A stretch of DNA of 64,000 nucleotides from Candidatus Jettenia sp. (lineage in GTDB: Bacteria > Planctomycetota > Brocadiia > Brocadiales > Brocadiaceae), in NCBI GenBank assembly GCA_021650895.1, contig CP091278.1:1827659-1891658 (forward strand). Direction: 5' to 3'. Below the pieces are notes generated by a model. That model was not told the origin of the DNA and did not search any database. It saw only the letters and a program-made list of their open reading frames with translations. Shown here piece by piece: positions 1 to 8,351 of the stretch. Each line of letters opens with the position of its first letter. Within the stretch, counting starts at the first letter, position 1. The translations under genes were made by a program, and so were the position numbers.

Positions 1-1
1 T

Positions 2-142
2 ATTAAGGGAACCGGGTTAGGACTCTTTATTGCAAAACAGATCGTATTTGATCACGGAGGTGAAATTTGGGTAGAAAACAATGGAGAACAAAATGGCACT
101 ACGTTTCATTTCACACTGCCACTAAAATACAACTACGCTTAA
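2..142 (+). CDS. Sensor histidine kinase, C-terminal end (partial)
   Basis: The frame is open from the window edge and ends at the TAA at 140-142. It encodes the last part of a HATPase_c ATP-binding domain: a G2-box KGTGLGL, then [15 protein letters not shown] and FHFTLP. The same block closes the complete paralogous kinase at 8160-8322, so this is the kinase of the first kinase-lipoprotein-regulator module. It lies 45 bases before the lipoprotein gene and on the same strand, which suggests one operon. The sensor and dimerisation parts lie outside the window. Confidence 0.9.
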   Translation: MKGTGLGLFIAKQIVFDHGGEIWVENNGEQNGTTFHFTLPLKYNYA

Positions 143-187
143 ACAGTTAAGATAATTTAATAGAAAACTCATTGGAGAATAAACCCT

Positions 188-841
188 ATGAATATAGTAA
201 GAACGAAAAAATATTATTTTTTCTTACTCTTGTTTTTTCCAGTTCTTATGAACACCGGATGCGCCAGCCTGTCAGCTAAAAGAGAATTAAGCAAAAAAAA
301 TGAAGAAATTAAAGCAATCCAAACAGATCTTCAGGTTAAAGAAAAAACTATTAACGATCTTCTCAATCGTCTTTCCTGGAAAGATCAAGAGATTGGAAAA
401 CTTACCGATGAACTCCGTACGGCCTCAATGACAATTAAAACACTCCAGGATGATATTGAAAAGCTCAAAAAGGTAGACCTCTTAGACCGTCTTTCTTCGA
501 AAGATCAGGAAATTGGGAAACTTACCGATACACTGAAAACATCAGATCATTTGATTAAAACACTCAGAGATGAGATTGAAAAGTTCAAAAAAACAGATCT
601 GTTAGAGCGTCTTTCCGTGAAAGATCAGGAGATTGGAAAACTTTCTGATGAACTCTACAGCGCTGATTCTAAAATTGAACTCCTCAAAAAAGATATTGAA
701 AAACTCAGGGAAGTAGACGTGCAAATGGAAGAGAAAAAGAATCAAGTCGATACGAGTATTAAAGACACAATACCAGTAAATCCGTTAGAAGTAAAACAGG
801 GAAACGGTACCATAACTGAAAAAAAACAGGAGGCAGAATAG
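188..841 (+). CDS. Coiled-coil lipoprotein of the first GlrK-QseG-GlrR-like module
   Basis: 217 residues. The N-terminus is a short basic stretch, a hydrophobic core and a lipobox-like NTGC at about 22-25, so it is probably a lipid-anchored envelope protein. The mature part is almost all predicted coiled coil. Three units of about 45 residues each contain KDQEIGKL followed by I-x-x-L and D/E-IEKL. The last 40 residues are non-repetitive. It sits between a kinase and a sigma54 response regulator with gaps of 45 and 18 bases, so the three are probably co-transcribed. E. coli has the same order, GlrK-QseG-GlrR, where QseG is a lipoprotein that works with the kinase. A similar role here is inferred from position and architecture, not sequence identity. 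A diverged paralogue lies at 8352-9023. Confidence 0.85.
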   Translation: MNIVRTKKYYFFLLLFFPVLMNTGCASLSAKRELSKKNEEIKAIQTDLQVKEKTINDLLNRLSWKDQEIGKLTDELRTASMTIKTLQDDIEKLKKVDLLDRLSSKDQEIGKLTDTLKTSDHLIKTLRDEIEKFKKTDLLERLSVKDQEIGKLSDELYSADSKIELLKKDIEKLREVDVQMEEKKNQVDTSIKDTIPVNPLEVKQGNGTITEKKQEAE

Positions 842-859
842 TTTCTACAAAATAACATT

Positions 860-2230
860 ATGCTAAATGAGAAAATATTAGTTATTGATGACGACACAAA
901 TATTCTGGAAGTTATCCAGATGCGTTTAAGAGCGTTGGGTTATCATGTTACAACGGCAAAGGATAGCAAAGAAGCCAAAAAAGCATTATCTACTACTGCT
1001 TTTAACCTCGTTATCCTTGATTTGCGATTAGCTGAAGAAAACGGCATCCAACTGATGGAAGAGATCATGGGTTGCAATCCAATACTTCCCATTATTATCC
1101 TGACGGCACATGGAAGCATTGAAAGCGCAGTTGAAGCCATGAGCAAAGGAGCGTATAGCTATATAACAAAACCTTTTAATAATGAAGAACTCTCCATCCT
1201 TATCAAGAATGCCCTTGAAAAGCAAAGGCTTACCCGGGAAATCGAACAGCTCAGAAGTAAGCTCAATGAACAACACAACTTCAAGAACATTATCACCCAG
1301 AATAAAAAAATGCAGGAAATCTTTGAACGGGTCATAAAAATATCACAAACTGATTGTACTGTTTCCATTTATGGAGAGAGTGGCACAGGTAAGGAGATGA
1401 TTGCAAGGGCTATCCACCACAACAGTAATCGATCGAAGGGTCCTTTTGTCGCAACGAACTGCGGTGCCATACCAGAAGGCTTATTGGAAAATGAACTCTT
1501 TGGGCACATACGCGGCGCATATACAGACGCCCATGAATCAAAGGATGGTCTTTTCACACGGGCTGAAGGAGGAACTGTTTTTTTAGATGAAATTAGCAAT
1601 ACTTCGGCAACATTACAAATCAAGCTTTTAAGGGTATTGCAGGAAAGGGAAATTAAACCTGTTGGCGGCTCAAAAAATATCAAGGTCAATGTAAGGGTTG
1701 TTGCCGCCTCAAATACAGATCTGCAAAAAGCCGTACAGGAAGGAATATTTCGTGAAGATTTATTCTATCGTATACATGTTGTGCCTATTTATCTTCCCCC
1801 TTTAAGAGAAAGGAAGGATGATATCCCTTTATTGGCGAATTATTTTATGACAGAATTTTGCAAAGCACTGAAGAAAGATACTCTTGAATTTACACCGGCT
1901 ACACTCCAAAGGATGGCCCTCTATGATTGGCCTGGCAATATACGTGAATTAAAAAACAAAGTCGAACATGCCACTATCATGAGTAATAAAAATATCATAA
2001 CTCCGGAAGACATGTTTAGCAACATAGAAATAATACCAAAGAGTACCTTCAACTCGTTTAAAGACGCCAAGGAGAGATTTGAACATGAGTATGTGGAAAA
2101 TCTCTTGAAAATAAGCAAGGGGAATATCTCAAAAGCTTCAAAAATGGCAAATCGTAATAGGGCTGAAATTTATAAATTAATTAAAAAATACAATATCAAT
2201 ATTGAACATTATAAACATATTTCCCCGTAA
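860..2230 (+). CDS. Sigma54-dependent response regulator, GlrR/QseF-like (copy 1)
   Basis: 456 residues in three domains. A receiver covers 1-120, with the acidic triad at 10-12, phospho-acceptor Asp54 and Lys104. An AAA+ sigma54-interaction domain covers about 142-370, with Walker A GESGTGKE at 172-179 and Walker B VFLDE near 240. A Fis-type helix-turn-helix lies at about 405-450. The end, NRAEIYKLIKKYNI, resembles the end of E. coli GlrR. The sigma54-contacting loop reads GAYTDA (219-224) instead of GAFTGA, and the paralogue at 9044-10420 has the same variant. It is the last gene of the module and is followed by a hairpin terminator. It probably activates -24/-12 promoters nearby, such as those at 4770, 6012 and 11031, but this is inference. 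Confidence 0.92.
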   Translation: MLNEKILVIDDDTNILEVIQMRLRALGYHVTTAKDSKEAKKALSTTAFNLVILDLRLAEENGIQLMEEIMGCNPILPIIILTAHGSIESAVEAMSKGAYSYITKPFNNEELSILIKNALEKQRLTREIEQLRSKLNEQHNFKNIITQNKKMQEIFERVIKISQTDCTVSIYGESGTGKEMIARAIHHNSNRSKGPFVATNCGAIPEGLLENELFGHIRGAYTDAHESKDGLFTRAEGGTVFLDEISNTSATLQIKLLRVLQEREIKPVGGSKNIKVNVRVVAASNTDLQKAVQEGIFREDLFYRIHVVPIYLPPLRERKDDIPLLANYFMTEFCKALKKDTLEFTPATLQRMALYDWPGNIRELKNKVEHATIMSNKNIITPEDMFSNIEIIPKSTFNSFKDAKERFEHEYVENLLKISKGNISKASKMANRNRAEIYKLIKKYNINIEHYKHISP

Positions 2231-2438
2231 ATAGCCGCGGAAAAACCTCCGTACCTCTCTTCAGTTCTTTTAAATCTAAATTCCAGGACAACAAAAGTCC
2301 CGTAGTCAACAAGAGCGGAATGAATAATAAAATCAAAGTGATTAAAACGAAAGGCTTATGGATTTCATGATGTCCGGTGTTCCTCTCTGGTCGTGAAAAA
2401 TGCCTTTGCTTTTAGCAACTAATTAGGAAAAGAACCAC

Positions 2439-2471
2439 AAAAAAGGGCAACTCAGCGAGTTGCCCTTTTTT
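2439..2471. terminator. Bidirectional intrinsic terminator
   Basis: A stem AAAAAGGGCAACTC / GAGTTGCCCTTTTT with the 3-base loop AGC, and T-runs on both strands. It lies between the convergent response regulator gene (+) and the Glu/Lys-repeat gene (-) and can end both transcripts. Confidence 0.9.
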
Positions 2472-2514
2472 ATCTATCCTCGAGAATACTACTGACAGAT
2501 TACGGAGTCTTTAC

Positions 2515-2877
2515 TTATTGTACTAAGTGTCCGCCTTCTTTCTTTTCTTCCTTCTTCTCTTCTGTTGTTAATTGTATAAGGTGACCCTCTTTCTTTTGTT
2601 CTTCCTTCTTTTCTTCCGTTGCTACCTGTATGAGATGTCCACCTTCCTTCTTCTCTTCCTTTTTCTCCTCGGTTATCAACCGGATAAGATGGCCCTCTTT
2701 CTTTTTTTCTTCCTTCTTTTCTTCTGTTACGAGCTGGATTAAGTGCCCGCCTTCCTTCTTCTTTTCTTCTTCCTTTTTTTCCTCCGCTGTAACAGAATTT
2801 ACAAATACAGTATTTAATACACCACTATAAACCAATGCACCAGCAAAAGCAACACTAAGACCTAACTTCTTCAACAT
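2515..2877 (-). CDS. Secreted Glu/Lys-rich five-repeat protein (copy 1)
   Basis: 120 residues. A signal peptide (MLKKLGLSVAF...NSVTA, predicted cleavage after the VTA near residue 31) is followed only by five tandem units of 15-20 residues. Each unit is a charged EEKKEE-(x)-KKEG part plus a short GHLIQL-T part, so charged helix-like segments alternate with small hydrophobic strands, and every unit keeps one His. No known family is recognised. The start is supported by a strong ribosome site (AAGGAGGAGAAGG) just upstream. Copy 2 at 5408-5770 differs by only two residues. The signal peptide resembles that of the Cys-rich peptide at 11130-11306, so these look like one exported family with different mature parts. 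It is likely exported to the periplasm or the anammoxosome; its function is unknown. Confidence 0.8.
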   Translation of the reverse strand: MLKKLGLSVAFAGALVYSGVLNTVFVNSVTAEEKKEEEKKKEGGHLIQLVTEEKKEEKKKEGHLIRLITEEKKEEKKEGGHLIQVATEEKKEEQKKEGHLIQLTTEEKKEEKKEGGHLVQ

Positions 2878-2900
2878 TTCCTTCTCCTCCTTCGATTAGG

Positions 2901-2949
2901 AAAAAATATCCCACGCTCCTGAGAACACTCTCAGCATAGCTACTGGGAT
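2901..2949 (-). promoter_or_regulatory. Structured 5' leader, possible attenuator (copy 1)
   Basis: On the minus strand, ATCCCA pairs with TGGGAT and encloses GCT/AGC and a perfect inner hairpin CTGAGA-GTGT-TCTCAG. Right after the outer stem comes AT then six T, about 25 bases before the start codon of the Glu/Lys-repeat gene. A stacked hairpin plus U-run inside a leader looks like an attenuator or regulated terminator. The same structure precedes copy 2. It matches no riboswitch class that I recognise. Confidence 0.5.
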
Positions 2950-3117
2950 TTACGCCTTAATCACAACAATATAATCGCTTAAAGGTCAAATCTGGCATAT
3001 CATAGTATCCCACGGATGAAACTAAATATGTATGTATGAAAAAATACAAATCATAATAAAATAAATATGAGTTTAGAAATTCAGGCATAGAAATGTTGGC
3101 TGCTTACCAATAGCCTT

Positions 3118-4536
3118 TTATCCTAAATTTGATACTAAATCATAAGCGACTTTCCCTACATCACCTGCACCCATTGTTATTACCACATCGCCGGGTTTTA
3201 CCTGGGAAGAAAGCTCTTTTGTGATATCACATAAGTGTGGAATATAACATACGTCGACACCCATAGTACGGGTCTCCTCACATAATTTCATCGAGTTCAT
3301 CGCCGTCCTCTCATATTCACTATCACGGGCTGCATAAATATCCGCAAAAATTACCTTGTCTGCATTCTGAAAGGATCTTGAGAATCCCTTCAGTAAATGA
3401 CGGGTTCGGCTATATTGATGCGGTTGGAATACACACCATATCCTTCTCCCAGGATACAGCCCTCTTGCCGCTCGTAAGGTAACACTTATCTCCGTCGGAT
3501 GATGGGCATAATCATCAATTATCGTAACATCATTCTTCACCCCAACTATTTGAAACCTCCTATTCGCCCCGTTAAACGATGCCAATGCAGCTCTCATAGC
3601 ATCTTTCTCCACTCCAATATAGGTACATACAGCAGTTGCCGCCAATGCATTCAATACGTTATGCGCACCGGGTATTTTCAGCAAAAATTCATCAAAAAAG
3701 GTTTCTTTCCGAAAGACTTTAAACCTCGTTACGCCGTCATTTACCGAATGGATCTCGCCACGCCAGTCAGAGGCATTATCCAATGAATAGGTCTCCACCT
3801 TACAATGGGCTCTTTGTATCGCAAGCGCTACGTTGGCATCGTTATTGTTTACTACCAAGAGGCCTTCTTTTGAAATTAACGATGCAAAATCACCAAACGC
3901 ATGGATTATCTTTTCTATGTTCTCATAATAGTCCAGGTGGTCCTCTTCTATATTCGTAATCACCCCTATCTGCGGGGCAAGGTTTAAAAATGACCGGTCA
4001 TATTCACAGGCCTCTGCCACAAATAAGTTCCCCTTTCCCAAATGTGAATTTCCACCAATATCGGGTACTTCTCCTCCTATGACAAATGTCGGGTCTAACC
4101 CTGATGTCTTTAATATGGTAGAAATCATTGCGCTTGTGGTTGTCTTTCCATGCGTACCACTAATTGCGATACCCCGTTTCTCTTTCATCAGGCAACCGAG
4201 TATTTGTGAATACTTCACTACCTTTATCCCTAATTTTCTGGCAGTCTTCAGATCCGGATTATCTTCAGAAATTGCTGAAGAGACTACCACCACATCGGTC
4301 TTGGATGTCATGAAACTCCCATCCTGCTTGATATTAATCCTGGCACCCATTTTCTCTAAGGTTGAAGTTAATGAAGAGCTCCTTACATCCGAACCGGTTA
4401 CGACACAACCTTCATTGATAAGAATACGTGCAATAGCACTCATCCCTATACCACCAATTCCAATAAAGTATACACAATGCCCACTTGAAGGACGATAATT
4501 AAACTGATTCTCTAACGGCGACATATATGCTTGCAT
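3118..4536 (-). CDS. murC: UDP-N-acetylmuramate--L-alanine ligase
   Basis: 472 residues, the usual MurC length. It adds L-alanine to UDP-MurNAc in the cytoplasm, the first amino-acid step of peptidoglycan precursor synthesis. Visible are the N-terminal Rossmann motif GIGGIGMSAIA (about 26-36), the P-loop SGTHGKTTT (about 124-132) of the Mur ligase central domain, the EEDHLDYY segment, and the C-terminal FQPHQYSRT and MGAGDVG motifs. An AGGGGA ribosome site supports the start at 4536. No other mur or fts gene flanks it, so it is out of the usual cell-wall cluster. It lies between copy 1 of the Glu/Lys-repeat gene and a sigma54-type promoter (4770) that in the paralogous copy directly precedes the repeat gene. 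Confidence 0.95.
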   Translation of the reverse strand: MQAYMSPLENQFNYRPSSGHCVYFIGIGGIGMSAIARILINEGCVVTGSDVRSSSLTSTLEKMGARINIKQDGSFMTSKTDVVVVSSAISEDNPDLKTARKLGIKVVKYSQILGCLMKEKRGIAISGTHGKTTTSAMISTILKTSGLDPTFVIGGEVPDIGGNSHLGKGNLFVAEACEYDRSFLNLAPQIGVITNIEEDHLDYYENIEKIIHAFGDFASLISKEGLLVVNNNDANVALAIQRAHCKVETYSLDNASDWRGEIHSVNDGVTRFKVFRKETFFDEFLLKIPGAHNVLNALAATAVCTYIGVEKDAMRAALASFNGANRRFQIVGVKNDVTIIDDYAHHPTEISVTLRAARGLYPGRRIWCVFQPHQYSRTRHLLKGFSRSFQNADKVIFADIYAARDSEYERTAMNSMKLCEETRTMGVDVCYIPHLCDITKELSSQVKPGDVVITMGAGDVGKVAYDLVSNLG

Positions 4537-4769
4537 GCCCGCTTCCCCTTTGATAAATTTGCTGGATTATCCCCTCTTTGGTCCAAACATATCGTAAAAA
4601 AAATCTGTTGTTTGAAAAATTTTCTTATAATCATTGGGTTCATTTTTAAAAATCTGATTTATTTCACTATAATATAAAAGTTCTATTTTCTGAAAAACTT
4701 CCCTGGTTAGTACAAAACATCCACACAATATCGCTATTACTTTTAAAAATCCAGGCCATTGCTTTGTTT

Positions 4770-4786
4770 AGCAAGGCACTTGCCAA
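4770..4786 (-). promoter_or_regulatory. Sigma54 (-24/-12) promoter candidate upstream of murC
   Basis: The minus strand reads TTGGCAAGTGCCTTGCTA. GG and GC are separated by exactly 10 bases and the flanks fit the TGGCAC-N5-TTGCW consensus. The aligned site in the diverged duplicate (6012-6026) keeps the GG-N10-GC and flanking bases although the spacer has changed, which suggests selection. It would start a transcript about 220 bases before murC. Confidence 0.65.
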
Positions 4787-4916
4787 GAAATTCTTTTTGT
4801 GAAGGCCTTTGATAAGGATAATGCATAACTATTGAAAACATAAATCATTAAAGTAAATGCGTTTAATTTATTTCGTTGTTCTTCCGGATATAAAGAAATT
4901 TTTTTATGCATAGCAA

Positions 4917-5032
4917 TTGTATGTTATTCATACAATTTTAATTGCTAATAATCATAAACGCTTTTGTTACAATGTATTATACTTAACCTTACTTACCTAT
5001 AAATCCATACGATATTGCATGTATAACATACA
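4917..5032. promoter_or_regulatory. Candidate upstream activator sites (CATAC/GTATG), copy 1
   Basis: A perfect inverted repeat TTGTATG-TTATT-CATACAA lies at 4917-4935, about 135 bases upstream of the -24 element. A second cluster at 5006-5032 holds CATAC, GTAT and CATAC. Both occur at matching spacing in the duplicate (6152-6166 and 6240-6265). This is the position expected for binding sites of an NtrC-type activator. The rest of 4537-5181 is AT-rich without a gene. Confidence 0.5.
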
Positions 5033-5231
5033 CTATTGTTTATCTGGCAGGTAATAACATACAGTATTTTATGTAACTACGAGCATGTTGACCGGTCTGG
5101 AATCCTGGCATGGGGAGGAAACGGGAAAGGTACTGGATTCCCGATAAAGAAGTTCGGGAATGACAAATGTGAAGCAGGAGAATGACAGAAAACACAGGGA
5201 TAACAGAAAAATTAGATGGTGATAATGTAAC

Positions 5232-5263
5232 AAAAAAGGCAACTCATAAGAGTTGCCTTTTTT
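5232..5263. terminator. Bidirectional intrinsic terminator
   Basis: A stem AAAAAAGGCAACTC / GAGTTGCCTTTTTT with loop ATAA. The stem resembles the terminator at 2439-2471, which ends the other copy of the Glu/Lys-repeat gene. Confidence 0.8.
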
Positions 5264-5268
5264 ATATA

Positions 5269-5375
5269 TTAACAGGCTGTCCGAAAATTAACTTTTTCGT
5301 GAATTTTATATCGTTAAGTTTTTATAAATCAGTATTTAAACTTTTGCGATTTTGTATTCTCGGACAACCTGTTAA
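5269..5375. repeat. 107-bp MITE-like element with terminal inverted repeats
   Basis: The left end TTAACAGGCTGTCCGA and the right end TCGGACAACCTGTTAA are inverted repeats with one mismatch, around an AT-rich centre with no coding frame. It looks like a non-autonomous transposon remnant between the terminator and the 3' end of the second Glu/Lys-repeat gene. No partner transposase is in the window. Confidence 0.7.
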
Positions 5376-5407
5376 AGAACACTACCCATAAATTAAGTAG
5401 TCTTTAC

Positions 5408-5770
5408 TTATTGTACTAAGTGTCCGCCTTCTTTCTTTTCTTCCTTCTTCTCTTCTGTTGTTAATTGTATAAGGTGACCCTCTTTCTTTTGTTCTTCTTT
5501 CTTTTCTTCCGTTGCTACCTGTATGAGATGTCCACCTTCCTTCTTCTCTTCCTTTTTCTCCTCGGTTATCAACTGGATAAGATGGCCCTCTTTCTTTTGT
5601 TCTTCCTTCTTTTCTTCTGTTACGAGCTGGATTAAGTGCCCGCCTTCCTTCTTCTTTTCTTCTTCCTTTTTTTCCTCCGCTGTAACAGAATTTACAAATA
5701 CGGTATTTAATACACCACTATAAACCAATGCACCAGCAAAAGCAACACTAAGACCTAACTTCTTCAACAT
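5408..5770 (-). CDS. Secreted Glu/Lys-rich five-repeat protein (copy 2)
   Basis: 120 residues with the same signal peptide and the same five EEKKEE-KKEG-HLIQ units as the gene at 2515-2877. Only two positions differ, in the second unit (K to Q and R to Q). The near identity extends about 110 bases upstream through the ribosome site and hairpin leader, so the duplication is recent or kept uniform by gene conversion. By contrast the flanking kinase and regulator copies are clearly diverged. In this copy the leader continues directly to a sigma54-type promoter at 6012, about 240 bases upstream. Function unknown; export is predicted from the signal peptide. Confidence 0.8.
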   Translation of the reverse strand: MLKKLGLSVAFAGALVYSGVLNTVFVNSVTAEEKKEEEKKKEGGHLIQLVTEEKKEEQKKEGHLIQLITEEKKEEKKEGGHLIQVATEEKKEEQKKEGHLIQLTTEEKKEEKKEGGHLVQ

Positions 5771-5793
5771 TTCCTTCTCCTCCTTCGATTAGG

Positions 5794-5842
5794 AAAAAAT
5801 ATCCCACGCTCCTGAGAACACTCTCAGCATAGCTACTGGGGT
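5794..5842 (-). promoter_or_regulatory. Structured 5' leader, possible attenuator (copy 2)
   Basis: Same stacked hairpin and six-T run as 2901-2949. The inner hairpin (5812-5827) is unchanged. One base of the outer stem differs (ATCCCA became ACCCCA), leaving a four-pair outer stem. Confidence 0.45.
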
Positions 5843-6011
5843 TTACGCCTTAACCACAACAATATAATTGATGAAAGATCCTTAATTGCTTAAAGGCCAA
5901 ACTTAACATACATATCATTGAAGACCAAGCTAATACAATAATTCTATTTTCTGAAAACTTTCCTGATTATCATAAAAAACCTGTTAAGAATCAATGATAT
6001 TGCTTTATTCA

Positions 6012-6026
6012 GCAAGATGCTTGCCA
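6012..6026 (-). promoter_or_regulatory. Sigma54 (-24/-12) promoter candidate for the Glu/Lys-repeat gene
   Basis: The minus strand reads TTGGCAAGCATCTTGCTG, with GG-N10-GC spacing. It is the counterpart of the site at 4770. A transcript would start near 6000 and run through the structured leader into the gene starting at 5770. Confidence 0.7.
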
Positions 6027-6151
6027 AGAAACTTTTTCTGTGTAAACCTTTGATAAGGATAATACATAACTATTGAAAATATGGTTCATTAAGATGAATG
6101 CAGATAATTTATTTAGTTATTTCTTTTTGTATAATCTTATGCATACTTTCC

Positions 6152-6265
6152 GTATGCTATTCATACAATTTTAGTTATTAATTATCATAACCATTCGAAA
6201 AATCAAATCTTATATTTTGCTTTTATCTGTTATTAAAATCATACAATACTGCATGGATAACATAC
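6152..6265. promoter_or_regulatory. Candidate upstream activator sites (CATAC/GTATG), copy 2
   Basis: The inverted repeat GTATG-CTATT-CATAC at 6152-6166 and a CATAC...CATAC cluster at 6240-6265 lie 127 and about 215 bases upstream of the -24 element. These distances nearly match copy 1. They are likely sites for a neighbouring NtrC-type regulator. Confidence 0.5.
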
Positions 6266-6790
6266 ACTATTACTGGTTTATAGAATAATGATAAGAAGAG
6301 ATATAGCGTAATGTGTCACGTCACATTTGTACAATGTCACAATTTTGTGCCATTTCACACCTGATATATAAAAATGAAATTAATTTACTCTATATCTCCA
6401 TTAATTTTAAATTTAATTATAGATAATAATCTTTTATAGATTTATCATTTTTTGTATATATTTTTATGGAATATTTTTTTATATTTTTTTTTAATTCTCT
6501 CTTCTAATTTTTTATTTTATTCATAAATACTTATAATATAATAGCTTATATTTATCACACCTTAGCTACAATAGAGAAAACTGAATTCCCATATATTTTT
6601 TATCAGAGGTACATGAAGATACAGTACCGAAGTAAAATTTAATTATTTTTTCAGTTCTTTATCTCTATTGGCACATCTTTTTCTCCATCAAGTTCTTAGG
6701 ATTTAATCTTTCTACCTTTACAACTGTTATTATCCATTTAGTTATTCAAATTCCTATGTTCATTCGTTATCAATAAATTAAGACAATACC
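6266..6790. other. AT-rich gap before the second kinase gene
   Basis: No credible gene. The stretch is strongly AT-rich, with long T and A runs. A TTGGCAC at 6667 has TTTC where a sigma54 site needs TTGC, so it is only a weak promoter candidate for the operon starting at 6791. Confidence 0.5.
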
Positions 6791-8322
6791 ATGATTAGAA
6801 ACAGCCTTTGGAAACGAATGGTCTTCGGATATGTCATCATTGCATTATTTATGTCTGCAATGAGTTTTTATTTATTTCTCCGTCTGAACCATATTAATAA
6901 GGTTGTTGACTCAATTGTGAATATCGATATTCCTTCCATTAAAAATGGAGAGAAATTAGTAGATAACCTTCTTGAACAGATTCGAAACGAGAAAAAATAC
7001 CTTATTACTAAAGACCGGGCTTTTTTAAACCTCTTTGATAAGAAAAAAATAGATTTCTTTGATCGGCTTCAATCTTTAAAAAAATCTACGCCTAATAACA
7101 AAGAAAAGAAGGTAGTGATAAACCAAATAAAAGAATTTTATAATAAATATATCGCCATGGCTTCTAAAGAGTTCATATTGTTAGGTTACGATAAGATTAT
7201 TCCACCTGATATCCATTATGAAGACAAAAAGAAGAGAACCCTCGACCGGCTCACACAATCTATCAACAAGCTAATCCTTACACAACGAGCCACCTTAATT
7301 CAAAAGATTGAATTATTTCAAAAGACTACCCATAAATCTACCAGAATATTCTTTGCCATTATCTCATTTGCTATCCTATGTGGAGTAATTTTTTCTTGTT
7401 TCTTCACCTACAGCATATGCTCTCCAATAAAAATTCTAAAAAATGCTACAGAACATATTGCTCATGGAGATTTAGATTATCGTGTTGTTGTTAAATCTCA
7501 TGATGAAATTGGCACCCTGGGAACGGCGTTCAATCAAATGTGCAACAAATTAAAAGAAATTGATCAAATGAAATCAGAATTTATATCTAATATCTCACAT
7601 AATTTGAAAACCCCTTTAACAGCGATACGAGAGGCTAATGAACTTATGCTCGACAAAATCGCCGGCCAAATTTCAAAACCTCAAATGAAACTCCTTAATA
7701 TTATTAAGGAAAATACTCTTCGGCTTATTATGATGATTAATGATCTGCTGGATATTTCACGATTTGAAGCAGGATTGATGAGATACAATTTTCAATATGC
7801 CAATATTCAGGATGTTATCCATAAGAGCATTGATGAAATACGCTTTTTGGCAGAAAGTAAAAACATTTATATTCAATGGAGAAACGGAGTATCTATTCCG
7901 AAATTTTGTTAGATCGTGACAAGATTTCCCAGGTACTCGACAATATCTTTAGCAATGCTATCAAATTCACTCCATCGGGAGGAACCATCATGGTAAAAGC
8001 GCATGAGATTGAAACCGTGAACATTTCCCGTGTTTTTAAAGAACAGAATCGACTGCAAAATGTACGTTCTTTCATTCAGATCAGCATATCTGATACTGGG
8101 GTTGGAATACCGGTTGAATATCACAAAAAGATCTTCGATAAATTTCAACAGGTTGTTAACAAGGGAAAAGGAGGCATAAAAGGAACAGGGTTAGGCCTCT
8201 TCATCGCAAAGCATGTTATCCTTGATCATGGAGGTGATATTTGGGTAGAAAATAACGAGGGAAATGGCTGTACTTTCCATTTTACACTTCCTTCCAGATA
8301 TGACTATATTTTACATTCTTAA
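6791..8322 (+). CDS. Membrane sensor histidine kinase, GlrK-like, with a frameshift (copy 2)
   Basis: The gene is read in two overlapping frames: 6791-7912 ends shortly after the HisKA domain, and 7876-8322 carries the HATPase_c domain. Restoring one base near 7905 (for example CCGG for CCG) gives a continuous protein of about 510 residues. Order: membrane segment at about 10-33, a periplasmic helical region of about 150 residues, a second membrane segment near 193-215, HAMP, a HisKA box with the His in NISHNLKTPLTA, the N-box NIFSNAIKF, DTGVGIP, and GTGLGL. There is no PAS domain. Architecture and gene order match GlrK/QseE. The break may be a sequencing error, since both halves are well conserved. 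It heads the second three-gene module; the lipoprotein gene follows after 29 bases. Confidence 0.85.
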
Positions 8323-8351
8323 CCATTTTTTCAATTTAACATGAGAAACCT

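Noticed and set aside
2630-2830. Ser/Phe-rich frame opposite the Glu/Lys-repeat gene
   Set aside because: It is the antisense shadow of the repeats; the minus-strand frame has the signal peptide and ribosome site.
6667-6683. Sigma54-like TTGGCACATCTTTTTCT before the second kinase
   Set aside because: The essential GC of the -12 element is TC.
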